Shown: positions 44,610 to 53,720 of the stretch, piece after piece
How the letters are laid out: every line of letters begins with the position of its first letter
How positions within the stretch are numbered: the first letter of the stretch is position 1
Source: Halolactibacillus miurensis
GTDB lineage: Bacteria > Bacillota > Bacilli > Bacillales > Amphibacillaceae
Reading direction: 5' to 3'
DNA length: 64,000 bases
NCBI RefSeq assembly: GCF_900116255.1
Contig: NZ_FPAI01000006.1
Location: 62,001 to 126,000, forward strand
The notes under the pieces: model-generated
The model's input: the letters and a program-made list of their open reading frames with translations, nothing else
The model's database searches: none
Told to the model about the DNA's origin: nothing
Made by a program: the position numbers and the translations under genes

Positions 44610-45875
44610 CTATTTGCTCTTCTTACTTAAATGCATGACTTGTTTTAAATCTTTCAACTTAAATCCACCGCCGTACATTAATACACCACCACGGTATACT
44701 TTTGCGCCGACATAACCAAGAATGAAAATTGTTACTAGTAAAATACCAATGCTTAACATAACTTCATAAAAAGGAATGCCGAGAAGCCCTACCCGTAAAA
44801 ACATCACCAGTGGACTAAAGAATGGGATATAAGACATCACCGTAACTAACGTTGATTCCGGTGATTCTAATCCAAACATCGATACCATAAAGGCAATAAC
44901 GATTAAAATAATCACTGGGAACATTAACTGACCAACGTCTTCCATTCGACTAACCAGTGAGCCAAGCATTGCTGACAATGTCGCATATAATAAGTACCCG
45001 AGTAAGAAAAAGACAAGCGCATAAACATAAACGGACACATCAATATCACTAAAACCGAAAACTTCAAAGAAATCACCCTCAAAGTCACTTGCACGTGTTT
45101 GAATCACAAAGAATCCTGTCGCAATAAGTATCGAGATTTGCGTTAAACCAAGTAAAGCAATCCCAATAATCTTCGCAAACATTTGTGAAACTGGACTGGA
45201 ACTTGAGATTAATATCTCCATAACTCGTGATGTTTTTTCATTCGCGATATCAGTCGCAATCATTTGACCATACGTAATAACCGCAAAGTATAACAAGAAT
45301 AGCATTACATAGACAAGCCCGCGTGCGCCGCTTATTTCTTCTTCAGTTTTTGATGTCGTACCATCTGCTTTTTCAATAGCTTCTAATTGGAATGACACGG
45401 GTGAATAGATAGACTTCAAGACTTCACCATCAATACCCGATTCCTCAGTCATCACCATTACTTTTAGTTGCTGCAGAAGTTCATTTACTTCATATTCAAT
45501 ACTATTATTTAAGACATCTTCTAAGCGAAGTGTCGCGGTGAATGGTTGAGACTCATCATTTGATAAGGTTAATACACCATCAATTTCACCTTCTAATACC
45601 GATTCATTTAATGACGCGACACTTTCTGTAGTCACGTCATATTGCAGTGTTTGACTTTCCATATTAGATAAGTAATCGCCATAAAGATTTGTCTCATCAA
45701 CAACTGCCACCGTCGTGACTGATGGTTCTTCATCAGAATTAAATAGTTCAATAATACGGTCAATATTACCAATCGCAAGAATAAATACTAAAAATAATGC
45801 CGTAGTTATTTTGAAAGATTTTGATTTAAATCGTGTCATATATGTTTGTGATAAAACGACCCAAAATTTATTCAT
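44610..45875 (-). CDS. yhaP: ABC-2 type permease, YhaP/NatB-like
   Basis: A 421-residue ABC-2 permease: one N-terminal helix, a large extracellular loop (about residues 45-190, ATVAVVDETNLYGDYLS), then about five helices (ARGLVYVMLFLLYFAVITYG, TSRVMEILISSSSPVSQMFA). This is the NatB fold, and NatAB exports Na+ in B. subtilis, while YhaQP's substrate is unproven. I start at ATG 45875 behind GGTGAG; it overlaps the ATPase gene by eight bases. Confidence 0.88.
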   Translation of the reverse strand: MNKFWVVLSQTYMTRFKSKSFKITTALFLVFILAIGNIDRIIELFNSDEEPSVTTVAVVDETNLYGDYLSNMESQTLQYDVTTESVASLNESVLEGEIDGVLTLSNDESQPFTATLRLEDVLNNSIEYEVNELLQQLKVMVMTEESGIDGEVLKSIYSPVSFQLEAIEKADGTTSKTEEEISGARGLVYVMLFLLYFAVITYGQMIATDIANEKTSRVMEILISSSSPVSQMFAKIIGIALLGLTQISILIATGFFVIQTRASDFEGDFFEVFGFSDIDVSVYVYALVFFLLGYLLYATLSAMLGSLVSRMEDVGQLMFPVIILIVIAFMVSMFGLESPESTLVTVMSYIPFFSPLVMFLRVGLLGIPFYEVMLSIGILLVTIFILGYVGAKVYRGGVLMYGGGFKLKDLKQVMHLSKKSK

Positions 45876-46770
45876 AAGACTCACCAACTTTCTCAATAAA
45901 GATGTCATTTAAAGATGGTTCGAGTAAATCAAACCGCTTGATAAAACCATCACGCACGATGAGTTCTTTTAGAATGGCTTGTGAAACGACTTCATCATTA
46001 ATCTGTAAGCGACATCCTTCTGCCGTTTCAGCATATTTTACAACACCAGGAACCTCTTTTAAGAAATTCAAATCCATATCTGCGTGAATTAAGACGTTTT
46101 TCTTGCCGAATTGGCGCTTAATATCTTTTAGTGCCCCTTGAACAACAGGCTTACCTTTAACCATAATACAGAGCGATTCACAGAGTTCTTCTACCGTCGA
46201 CATTTGATGAGATGAAAAGACAATGGTTGTCCCTTTATCTTTCAGCTCAATAACTGCTTCTTTTAATAATTCTACATTGACTGGATCAAGTCCTGAGAAC
46301 GGTTCATCTAAAATAAGTAATTTAGGCTGATTAATGACCGCTGAGATAAATTGAATCTTTTGTTGATTCCCTTTTGATAATTCTTCTACTTTTTTCTCTT
46401 TATAATCAGGAATTTTAAATCTATCTAACCAGTAATCTAATTCTTTAATGATTGACTTTTTTTCCATCCCTCTCAACCGTCCCAGATAAATCATTTGTTC
46501 TTTTACTTGCATCTTCGGATACAGCCCACGTTCTTCTGGTAAGTACCCAATTGAATCAGTGATACTGTAATCAATTTGACGGCCATCCCAACTGATATTA
46601 CCCTTTGTTTCATCAATCAATCCTAAAATCATTCTAAAAGTGGTGGTTTTACCTGCACCATTTGCGCCAAGAAAGCCAAAAATTTGATTTTCATTGATTG
46701 TAATGGATAAATCATCCACGGCTGTAAACGTACCGAATTGTTTCGTCACATTATTAATATGTAATGCCAT
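45868..46770 (-). CDS. yhaQ: ABC ATPase, YhaQ/NatA-like
   Basis: A 300-residue ABC ATPase. Walker A is GANGAGKTT (about residues 37-45), the signature ELSKGNQQKIQFI, Walker B LLILDEPFSGLDPVN and switch His in FSSHQMSTVE. The C-terminal 70 residues form the small domain typical of ABC-2 exporters. With YhaP it makes a NatAB-type exporter. ATG 46770 has GAGGAGG. In B. subtilis yhaQP lies beside yhaO as here, which supports the symbols. Confidence 0.9.
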   Translation of the reverse strand: MALHINNVTKQFGTFTAVDDLSITINENQIFGFLGANGAGKTTTFRMILGLIDETKGNISWDGRQIDYSITDSIGYLPEERGLYPKMQVKEQMIYLGRLRGMEKKSIIKELDYWLDRFKIPDYKEKKVEELSKGNQQKIQFISAVINQPKLLILDEPFSGLDPVNVELLKEAVIELKDKGTTIVFSSHQMSTVEELCESLCIMVKGKPVVQGALKDIKRQFGKKNVLIHADMDLNFLKEVPGVVKYAETAEGCRLQINDEVVSQAILKELIVRDGFIKRFDLLEPSLNDIFIEKVGESYE

Positions 46771-46802
46771 TGTATTTCCTCCTCTACTACCCATTTATTA
46801 TA

Positions 46803-46838
46803 AAAAGCAACAGTACCTCTAGTGGTATTGTTGCTTTT
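46803..46838 (-). terminator. Terminator of the yvcI-crh operon
   Basis: A 15-bp stem (AAAAGCAACAGTACC with GGTATTGTTGCTTTT, one mismatch) is followed on the minus strand by TTTTTATAAT, just past the crh stop. It also marks the junction between the yha and yvc blocks. Confidence 0.82.
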
Positions 46839-46848
46839 AGTCTTGGGG

Positions 46849-47097
46849 TTAGTTGTCTTGTCGTAAAAAATCGCCGAGTGCTTGGATAGCTTCATCACTG
46901 TCGCCACCTGTTGCTTTTAGTTCAATAGTATCACCTTTAGCAATCGCTAAACTTAACAGACCCATAATGCTTTTCGCATTCACACGTCGTTCACCTTTCG
47001 TTAAGTAAATTTCCGATGAAAACCGATTCGCTGTTTGAACAAAGCTGGATGCTGGACTCGCTTGAAGACCAGGATTGACATTTACAATACACTTCAT
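46849..47097 (-). CDS. crh: Catabolite repression HPr-like protein Crh
   Basis: An 82-residue HPr-fold protein. The active-site His of HPr is replaced by Gln (NPGLQASP, Gln12), so it cannot carry PTS phosphate, while the regulatory Ser43 is kept in NAKSIMGLLSL. HprK phosphorylates that Ser, and Crh-P then acts as CcpA corepressor. ATG 47097 has AAAGGAGCG. The kinase gene hprK lies about 15 kb away in the same window. Last in the yvcI-rapZ-yvcK-whiA-crh operon. Confidence 0.95.
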   Translation of the reverse strand: MKCIVNVNPGLQASPASSFVQTANRFSSEIYLTKGERRVNAKSIMGLLSLAIAKGDTIELKATGGDSDEAIQALGDFLRQDN

Positions 47098-47173
47098 AAC
47101 CACTCGCTCCTTTAGACAAAGAATCAATTATTTTTACAACAGTTTCATTATACGCTATTTATTGTAACTTATG

Positions 47174-48136
47174 TTAGTGAGTTTCGGACTGTTTTTGAAT
47201 CGGATACTCTCCACGTAATTGATCAGCAAATTGATCAATCTTCTTTAAACGGTGATTGACACCTGATTTACTGATGGGTGATCCACTAACAAGTTCTCCT
47301 AATTCTTTTAACGAGACTTCTTGGTGGTCAACTCTTAGTCTTGCAATTTCTTTTAACTTATCAGGTAGGGCTTCTAGACCGACGGTTCTTTCAATAAAGC
47401 GTATATTTTCGACTTGTCTAAAGGCTGCTCCAATCGTTTTGTTTAGGTTAGCCGTCTCACAGTTCACTAAGCGGTTAACTGAATTACGCATATCCCGAAT
47501 AATACGAACATCTTCAAACTTAAATAGCGCATGATGTGCACCAATATAATTTAAAAACTCGGTGATTTTTTCAGCTTCTTTAATATAGGTAATATATCCG
47601 TTACGACGTTCAAGTGTACGCGCATGTAAATCGAAGCCGTTCATCAATTTTTGCAAAGCATCATTATGTTCTTCATAACTATTGGCAATTTCTAAGTGAT
47701 ACGAAGATGTTTCTGGATTATTAATTGACCCTCCCGCAAGAAAGGCGCCACGTAAGTAGGCCCGTTTACAACACGTTTTCTTTAAGTACTGTTTAGAAAT
47801 TGTTCGAACGAAGGTAAATGGTTCTTTTAAAATCGCTAAATCTAATAAAATATCTTTTGCGCCTTCTTCTATTCTTACAATGTAGACATTGTTTTTTTTC
47901 AATTTCATTTTTTTACGTACAAGCAATTTGATAGGATGTGGATACAATGATTTTATGAGTGTGTAAATACGTCTAGCAATCGCAGCATTTTCCGTCTGAA
48001 CATCAAGGACATACGTCATTCGAGCAATAGATACGGCACCATTCATTCGAATCAAGGCGGCAAGTTCAGCTTCTTTACAACAATCATTGTTATCAATTTG
48101 CGTCAGCTCTTTTTTGATTTCTGAAGCAAAAGACAT
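47174..48136 (-). CDS. whiA: DNA-binding protein WhiA
   Basis: A 320-residue WhiA. The N-terminal LAGLIDADG-like domain is catalytically dead ([19 protein letters not shown]), and the C-terminal helix-turn-helix reads [20 protein letters not shown]. WhiA affects chromosome segregation and division in B. subtilis and sporulation in actinomycetes. The ATG overlaps no gene but sits eight bases beyond yvcK, with GAAAGGTGA upstream. Confidence 0.96.
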   Translation of the reverse strand: MSFASEIKKELTQIDNNDCCKEAELAALIRMNGAVSIARMTYVLDVQTENAAIARRIYTLIKSLYPHPIKLLVRKKMKLKKNNVYIVRIEEGAKDILLDLAILKEPFTFVRTISKQYLKKTCCKRAYLRGAFLAGGSINNPETSSYHLEIANSYEEHNDALQKLMNGFDLHARTLERRNGYITYIKEAEKITEFLNYIGAHHALFKFEDVRIIRDMRNSVNRLVNCETANLNKTIGAAFRQVENIRFIERTVGLEALPDKLKEIARLRVDHQEVSLKELGELVSGSPISKSGVNHRLKKIDQFADQLRGEYPIQKQSETH

Positions 48137-48143
48137 AAGACAT

Positions 48144-49121
48144 TCACCTTTCTAATGGATCACAAATACCAATAAGGCCGCATAATATTTTTGCGACTTT
48201 ATCTTTATCATGTCGCAAGACATGATCGTGATCAGTAATAATATTTCCTTCAATTATTTCTAAACCAAGCGTTTCTAATCGTTCTTTATCATAGACGACT
48301 GGCTTTGCCTGTTCTTCTAAATAACGATCTAGTATATCTTGACTAAACCCTTCACTATGAACCAAGATTGTATCTATCACACCTTCACCTACATGTTCTA
48401 GTATGACCCTGGCGTGGTCATATGCGGTAAAGCCATCAGTTTCCCCACTTTGAGTCATCACGTTACAAACATAGACAACCTCTGCATCTGTGCGTCTTAA
48501 AGCATCTGCTACTTGCGGAACGATTAAATTCGGTAACGTACTCGTGTATAAACTCCCTGGTGAAATAACGATAAGGTCTGAAGCGATAATCGCTTCCATT
48601 GCTTCCGGGAGCGGTTCAGCTGTTTCTGGTTCTAAAAAGACCCGGTGAATCGGCTTATTAGCCTTTGGAATATTTGACTCACCAACAACAATCTCACCGT
48701 CTTTCATTTCTGCGCTAAGAAATAAGTTTTGATTGGCAACAGGATAGATTTGACCTTTCACGTTAAAGACCTTTTCAATTTCTTTAATTCCTAAGTAAAA
48801 ATCTCCTGTGACAGCTGTCATTGCCGCTAAGATTAAATTACCCATAGAGTGTCCTTTTAAGCCTTCTTCACCTAAATCAAATCGATGCTGGAGTAGAGCT
48901 CCCATCATCGGTTCAACTTCAGATAAAGCGGCAATAACATTTCGAATATCTCCTGGTGCTGGCATGGACATTTCTGTTCGTAACCGTCCAGATGATCCCC
49001 CATCATCTGCGACAGTTACAATGGCTGATAAATCAATCGGGTATTTCTTCAATCCACGTAAAATAACTGGCATACCTGTGCCACCACCTAGGACCGTTAC
49101 TTTCTTTAGATGTTCTTCCAT
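48144..49121 (-). CDS. yvcK: YvcK/GlmR, gluconeogenesis and cell-wall regulator
   Basis: A 325-residue CofD-like protein: [19 protein letters not shown] with the Gly-rich UDP-sugar-binding loop, [14 protein letters not shown] and the late [19 protein letters not shown]. YvcK/GlmR binds UDP-GlcNAc and stimulates GlmS and is needed for growth on gluconeogenic carbon. The start ATG 49121 follows the rapZ stop by two bases. No CofD partner genes are nearby, which supports this reading over an F420 role. Confidence 0.94.
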   Translation of the reverse strand: MEEHLKKVTVLGGGTGMPVILRGLKKYPIDLSAIVTVADDGGSSGRLRTEMSMPAPGDIRNVIAALSEVEPMMGALLQHRFDLGEEGLKGHSMGNLILAAMTAVTGDFYLGIKEIEKVFNVKGQIYPVANQNLFLSAEMKDGEIVVGESNIPKANKPIHRVFLEPETAEPLPEAMEAIIASDLIVISPGSLYTSTLPNLIVPQVADALRRTDAEVVYVCNVMTQSGETDGFTAYDHARVILEHVGEGVIDTILVHSEGFSQDILDRYLEEQAKPVVYDKERLETLGLEIIEGNIITDHDHVLRHDKDKVAKILCGLIGICDPLER

Positions 49122-49123
49122 CT

Positions 49124-50005
49124 TTAATGCCCTTTCCGCTTATCAATATCACGGTGGGAAACATGCGTCGTATATTGATCTGAGAAGTATTTAGCGACAT
49201 GTTCTGCTAGAGCCACTGAACGGTGTTGGCCGCCAGTACAGCCGATGGCAATGACGAGCTGAGACTTACCTTCTTTTTTATACTGGGGAAGCATAAAACT
49301 AAGCAAGTCTAACCACTTATCGACAAACTTTTGTGTTTCTGCCCATTTAAATACATAATCCCGCACGTCAGAATTTAATCCAGTTTGAGGCTGCAAGTGT
49401 TCCACATAATGTGGATTTGGTAAAAAGCGCACATCAAAAACTAAATCAGCATCAATTGGCATTCCATATTTAAACCCAAATGACATTGTATGAACAGAGA
49501 AGATTTTTTGCTCAAGCTCTCCATACTTTTGCACGATTTTTTCGCGCAATTCCTTCGGTTTCAAATTCGTTGTTTCAATAAAGTGTTGAGCACGCCCACG
49601 TAGTTCACTTAACAATTGGCGTTCCTTTTTAATCCCCTCTAACGGTAAACCCTTTGGTGAAAGCGGGTGAGAGCGTCTCGTTTCTTTGTAGCGAGACACA
49701 AGTGTTTGATCTTGGGCATCTAAAAATAATATATGCTCATCAATCCAGGTTAAGTCTGAGAGCGTATCTAAACTTTCAAATAAAGTATCAAAAAATTCGC
49801 GCCCTCGTAAATCAATCACAAGTGCAACTTTATTGATGTTATTCGACGCATCTTTCATTAATTCTAAGAACTTTGGTAATAAAGCAGGTGGCAAGTTATC
49901 GACACAGTAGTAACCTAAATCTTCAAAACTTTGAACCGCTACAGTTTTACCAGCGCCACTCATACCTGTAATAATAACAAGTGATGTTTCCTTTGGATTC
50001 GTCAT
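49124..50005 (-). CDS. rapZ: RapZ/YvcJ nucleotide-binding protein
   Basis: A 293-residue P-loop protein: Walker [15 protein letters not shown] (about residues 13-20) and Walker B-like [12 protein letters not shown]. The C-terminal domain ends [20 protein letters not shown], the phosphate-site motif. RapZ controls glmS through small RNAs in E. coli. In Bacillus the homologue YvcJ has GTPase activity and affects competence. ATG 50005 has GGAGGC. Member of the yvcI-crh operon. Confidence 0.95.
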   Translation of the reverse strand: MTNPKETSLVIITGMSGAGKTVAVQSFEDLGYYCVDNLPPALLPKFLELMKDASNNINKVALVIDLRGREFFDTLFESLDTLSDLTWIDEHILFLDAQDQTLVSRYKETRRSHPLSPKGLPLEGIKKERQLLSELRGRAQHFIETTNLKPKELREKIVQKYGELEQKIFSVHTMSFGFKYGMPIDADLVFDVRFLPNPHYVEHLQPQTGLNSDVRDYVFKWAETQKFVDKWLDLLSFMLPQYKKEGKSQLVIAIGCTGGQHRSVALAEHVAKYFSDQYTTHVSHRDIDKRKGH

Positions 50006-50019
50006 CTCTTTTGCCTCCT

Positions 50020-50487
50020 CTAATTGTCTTGGGTTTTAAAGCTGATTAATTGATCCTTTTCATCTAGCTCAAATTGCGCATAAAGGATGCGATCTTGTTT
50101 CAGCGTATAATCATGAATAATCCGATCGCTCGGGGCTGTAGGAATTATTGATACGTCATTAAGATCAATCCATTCTAACTCACCTTCTGGACACTCTTCT
50201 ACAAGCGTCCCCTCATAGCCTTTCACGACAAAAGTAAACATCATCCAGTCATCTTTTGGTGGTTTAGCCGATGGTTTATTTATGTTAGCAATACTCATAA
50301 TTTTCGGGTTCGTTATTTTTAAACCTGTCTCTTCATACACTTCTCTTATCACTGCTTCTTGAACAGTTTCATGCGGTTCCATTTTTCCACCTGGCATCGC
50401 ATACCAACCATAACGTGGTTTTTTTAGTAACAGAACTTTATCCTGATCTATAATTAAACAATTAGTGACACGCTGCATATTGTTCAC
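50020..50487 (-). CDS. yvcI: Nudix hydrolase YvcI
   Basis: A 155-residue Nudix protein. The Nudix box runs from [14 protein letters not shown] to REVYEETGL (about residues 35-57) with all catalytic Glu residues present. The substrate is a nucleoside diphosphate derivative that cannot be defined from sequence. The start is GTG 50487, five bases after AAGGA. The alternative ATG 50478 has a poorer spacing. It is first in the operon, behind an extended -10 promoter (TATAAT on the minus strand at 50514-50519). Confidence 0.85.
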   Translation of the reverse strand: MNNMQRVTNCLIIDQDKVLLLKKPRYGWYAMPGGKMEPHETVQEAVIREVYEETGLKITNPKIMSIANINKPSAKPPKDDWMMFTFVVKGYEGTLVEECPEGELEWIDLNDVSIIPTAPSDRIIHDYTLKQDRILYAQFELDEKDQLISFKTQDN

Positions 50488-50513
50488 TCACTTCCTTTTA
50501 ACACTCTTTCTTC

Positions 50514-50519
50514 ATTATA
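50514..50519 (-). promoter_or_regulatory. Extended -10 promoter of the yvcI-crh operon
   Basis: Minus-strand TGCTATAAT lies about 27 bp before the yvcI GTG. The -35 region (TCGATT at 17-bp spacing) is poor. Confidence 0.55.
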
Positions 50520-50667
50520 GCAAAACTTACAGTCGCAATCGATTGTTTCCACTTAAAAAATTCAATTCTCTCTTACGTTAACTTTTAACTGTAGCATATT
50601 AAATATCTTAACCCAAAAAAACGACAGGCCATCTTGGTACATTCAAGAAAAAAATCCACAAAAAAAA

Positions 50668-50703
50668 GACGCAGAATATAAGCAAAAGCTCATATACTGC
50701 GCC
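50668..50703 (-). terminator. Terminator downstream of the NCS2 permease
   Basis: A 16-bp stem (minus-strand GGCGCAGTATATGAGC with GCTTATATTCTGCGTC, few mismatches) is followed by TTTTTTTT. It lies 209 bp past the permease stop. Confidence 0.85.
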
Positions 50704-50911
50704 AATCATTTTCGTATATTAAAAGGGGGGTTAATTACTTAATTATAGTATACCCCACTTGTTTTGCAGTTTGATTACAGTGAGATTAAGAACAGGTAAA
50801 TTATTTAATCAAATAAGCACTATAAGTGTACGATATTACTTTAGCTCACTTAAGTTATCAGCTAATATACGACTTTACAACATTTTTTTCATATCAAACA
50901 ACAGCAATCCC

Positions 50912-52207
50912 TTACTGATCTGACTCAGGAAGTATAACATTTAAAATAATAGATGTCACTGCAGCAGGAACAACACCTGACGTAAGTACAATTTGCATGT
51001 TAAGAGGCAATTGTTGTGTTGCTTCAGGTACAAGATTTAAACCCACTCCTAAACCTAGAGAAATCGCAATAATTAACATATTTCTACTATTTAATTTTAT
51101 TGTTTGCATCAGGGATATTCCCGACACTGCTACCATGGAGAACATAGCTATTGCCGCACCGCCTAAAACAGGTTCTGGCATAACCGATATAATAGCAGAA
51201 AACTTTGGTACAAAAGATAATATCAATAAGATAAATGCACCTAACTTAACAATATATCGACTGAAAACCCCCGTTAAACTAACGACACCAACATTTTGAG
51301 TATAGGATGTATTTGGAAACGAATTAAATAGTGAGGCTAAGCTACTCGACAGACCATCAGCCATAATTGCCCCAGACATCTCTTCATTCGTTGGTTCTCG
51401 TCCTTCTGCCCCTCTAGTCAGTGCTGAGACATCACCTAAAGTTTCAATAGAGGTTGCAAGATACATAAAGATCATCGAGAAAATAGCTACAGGTTCAAAT
51501 TTCCACTGAAACTGATAAGGTTTAGGAAAAGAAAGCCAACTCGTCTGTGTAATCGCTGAGAAATCTACCATACCTAAAAAGTATGACATAACATACCCAA
51601 CAACAATCCCCAATAATATTGATGATGATTTTAAAAATACATGTGAACTTTGATGAAAAATAATAATACTTATCAGCACGACTAAGGCAACGAACAAATT
51701 CCTTAAACTACCTGTATTTATACTACCTGCTGCTTGGGTTATACCAACAGGTATAAGCGTTATACCTATAGTTAGTACAACGATAGCATTAACTAGCGGT
51801 GGAAAAAACCGTTGTAATTTGTCTAAATATTTACCTATAAAAAACTCAACAAGACCACCGATAAAAGCAGCACCAAATACAGCACCAATCCCAAAATCTG
51901 TTGCAATAGCCAGACTTGTTGATATAAAAGCGTTACTCGTGCCCATAACGAGAGGCAAGCGAGAACCAATGCCTCTATTTCTACTAATTTGAATGAGCGT
52001 TGTCACACCTGACATTAGTAAAGCTGATTGAATTAATAACGTTGTTTGAGCAGCAGATAAATTTAATATTGATGATATTAATAATGGCAGTGTTGCATTT
52101 GCTGCAAACATAGCCAGTATATGCTGAAAAGCTAAAGGAACAGCTTTTTTCAAAGTTGGTTGATCATTTATTCCGTATATAATATCTAAATCTGATTCAT
52201 TACTCAT
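50912..52207 (-). CDS. NCS2-family nucleobase/urate permease
   Basis: A 431-residue NCS2 (UraA/PbuX/PucJ-like) symporter with fourteen predicted membrane segments. It opens with an acidic N-terminus, then VPLAFQHILAMFAANATLPLL, a family hallmark, and has the central MYLATSIETLGDVSALTRGAEGR motif and later GVVSLTGVFSRYIVK. Members import uracil, xanthine, uric acid or related rings with H+ or Na+. Position beside a cyanuric-acid-hydrolase/barbiturase-type enzyme suggests a triazine or pyrimidine ring as substrate, which is inference. ATG 52207 has GTGGTG. Confidence 0.88.
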   Translation of the reverse strand: MSNESDLDIIYGINDQPTLKKAVPLAFQHILAMFAANATLPLLISSILNLSAAQTTLLIQSALLMSGVTTLIQISRNRGIGSRLPLVMGTSNAFISTSLAIATDFGIGAVFGAAFIGGLVEFFIGKYLDKLQRFFPPLVNAIVVLTIGITLIPVGITQAAGSINTGSLRNLFVALVVLISIIIFHQSSHVFLKSSSILLGIVVGYVMSYFLGMVDFSAITQTSWLSFPKPYQFQWKFEPVAIFSMIFMYLATSIETLGDVSALTRGAEGREPTNEEMSGAIMADGLSSSLASLFNSFPNTSYTQNVGVVSLTGVFSRYIVKLGAFILLILSFVPKFSAIISVMPEPVLGGAAIAMFSMVAVSGISLMQTIKLNSRNMLIIAISLGLGVGLNLVPEATQQLPLNMQIVLTSGVVPAAVTSIILNVILPESDQ

Positions 52208-52229
52208 TTTAACACCACCTGATCAGTAC

Positions 52230-52257
52230 AGTCTAAAATATAATCATATTTCAGACT
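52230..52257. promoter_or_regulatory. Inverted repeat between the two permease genes
   Basis: The 12-bp arms AGTCTAAAATAT and ATATTTCAGACT (one mismatch) flank four bases and overlap the stop of the upstream permease gene. Without a T run it is more likely an operator or mRNA element than a terminator. Confidence 0.45.
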
Positions 52258-53506
52258 ATACAAATATGACCGCCACAATCATGACAACAATTAGCATGCC
52301 GATAATAAACTTAGCTTGATCTTTTATTATTGTCATTATATCTTTATTAAAACCATCCGCTAAGGCAGCAACGTTAATTTGTACTGGACTGACTTGTGTT
52401 CCTAATCCGGTTGCAATCGCTACAAATCCCATTGCCTCAGCTGGTAAACCAAGAACTGCTAGTGTCGGTAAAGTTAAAGTAAGTACACCTGCAGCGAATG
52501 CACCGGATGGTATGGCGATTAAAAATGCCAATATCATAGCAACTGGTAAGACTAAAAATTGAGGTACTTGACTAGCTAAATCAGCAATTTGTTCGAAAAC
52601 ACCTAATTCAGCAACAATATTAATAAAACCTAAGAAAATACCTACAGAAAATAACGTCGTTAAAATAAATCTAGAACCATCAATTAAAGCTTCACTCGTT
52701 GAATCAGAATTTAACGGTGTTAATAACACTGTTAGTATAGCTGTAAAAATGACAGTAGTGATTGGTGTAAATAATGTTATACCCAAAACACCATTTAAAC
52801 TTGAACCAGCTACAACCATCAACAATAGAGCAATTGATGGAAGAGCGTATTTAATTAATGTTAAACTTTTAACATCAGCATATTGGTCTTCTTTTTCAGT
52901 TGAACCTACTAATCTCCCACGTTTATAAACCCCGTAAATAGCAAGACCTATCGCTAGCAAGTAAAACCCTATAACATATGGAAGCATAATCGATGCGTGT
53001 GCTGTGACTTCTATCCCAGCACTTTCAGCTGTTAGAGCTGTTTCAGTTGATGCTGGTGATGTTGTAAAACCTATAGCAGATATTATTGCCATAGCTGCAA
53101 TCACTTCTGGTACTGCTCCTACAGCCGCTGCCATTAAAGGTGCTGTTACCATAGTATTCCCAGCACCCATACCGGCCATATATGTAGCTAAACCTTGAAT
53201 TAATACAATAATACCGGCTAAAATACCGAATTTTCCTTTTAATGATCTTTTAGCTAATTCTATTAACGATTGAATACTGCCAGCTTTTGATACCATGACA
53301 GCTGCAGATGCATAAAGAATAGGTACAGTAATTCCTAGCATATTAGAAATACCACTAAGTACAATACCAGATGCTTCAGGAATTGTTATGCCGCCAATTA
53401 ATAAAGCGACCACTCCTCCGGCAAGACCAGCAATTAACATGTGTTTTCTCATAAATAGAAGGACTAAAATAATAATAACTGGGATTAAATTAACTAGTAA
53501 ACTCAA
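52256..53506 (-). CDS. Ion-transporter-superfamily permease (carboxylate/ring transporter candidate)
   Basis: A 416-residue polytopic protein with about eleven or twelve helices, resembling the ArsB/NhaD/GntP-like ion transporter superfamily. Features are MLGITVPILYASAAVMVSKAG, AGMGAGNTMVTAPLMAAAVG, TSPASTETALTAESAGIE and the repeat-like IPSGAFAAGVLTLTLPTLAV. Family membership is broad and the substrate is unknown. The best start is TTG 53506, six bases past GAGGTG; the ATG at 53542 lacks a site. It is co-directional with the NCS2 permease (48 bp apart) but separated from the hydrolase gene by a terminator. Confidence 0.72.
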   Translation of the reverse strand: MSLLVNLIPVIIILVLLFMRKHMLIAGLAGGVVALLIGGITIPEASGIVLSGISNMLGITVPILYASAAVMVSKAGSIQSLIELAKRSLKGKFGILAGIIVLIQGLATYMAGMGAGNTMVTAPLMAAAVGAVPEVIAAMAIISAIGFTTSPASTETALTAESAGIEVTAHASIMLPYVIGFYLLAIGLAIYGVYKRGRLVGSTEKEDQYADVKSLTLIKYALPSIALLLMVVAGSSLNGVLGITLFTPITTVIFTAILTVLLTPLNSDSTSEALIDGSRFILTTLFSVGIFLGFINIVAELGVFEQIADLASQVPQFLVLPVAMILAFLIAIPSGAFAAGVLTLTLPTLAVLGLPAEAMGFVAIATGLGTQVSPVQINVAALADGFNKDIMTIIKDQAKFIIGMLIVVMIVAVIFV

Positions 53507-53668
53507 ATTGAACACCTCTATTTCATTTTTTAGATAAATCACTGCCTAATCATTGATTGACTATAACTCCAATTTGAAATATTGTTTGCCTCAGAACTAC
53601 CCACTATTAGATATGACAAAGAAGAATGATTGCTTTAAACACACACGAAAACTTGCAGGAAATAAAGT

Positions 53669-53694
53669 AAGAGGGTATTGTCTTATACCCTCTT
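53669..53694 (-). terminator. Terminator of the ring amidohydrolase gene
   Basis: Perfect 10-bp arms AAGAGGGTAT and ATACCCTCTT have a six-base loop and follow the stop at 53721. The minus-strand tail is T-rich but interrupted. Confidence 0.72.
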
Positions 53695-53720
53695 ATTTAT
53701 TATTCTTACTGATACAAATA

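Larger units (their letters stand above)
50488..50911. other. 424-bp region between the NCS2 permease and yvcI
   Basis: Besides the yvcI promoter it holds a strong terminator (50668-50703) and a second GC-rich hairpin (GGGG at 50727-50730 with CCCC at 50753-50756). A TATAAT on the minus strand before the latter could start an RNA of about 70 nt ending at the terminator. No coding gene is seen. Confidence 0.5.

Noticed and set aside
50580-50690. Hydrophobic 33-residue peptide (starting MIGAVYELLLIF) on the minus strand, toxin-like
   Set aside because: It has no ribosome-binding site, and its Phe run is made by the terminator's T tract at 50660-50667, so translation is very unlikely.
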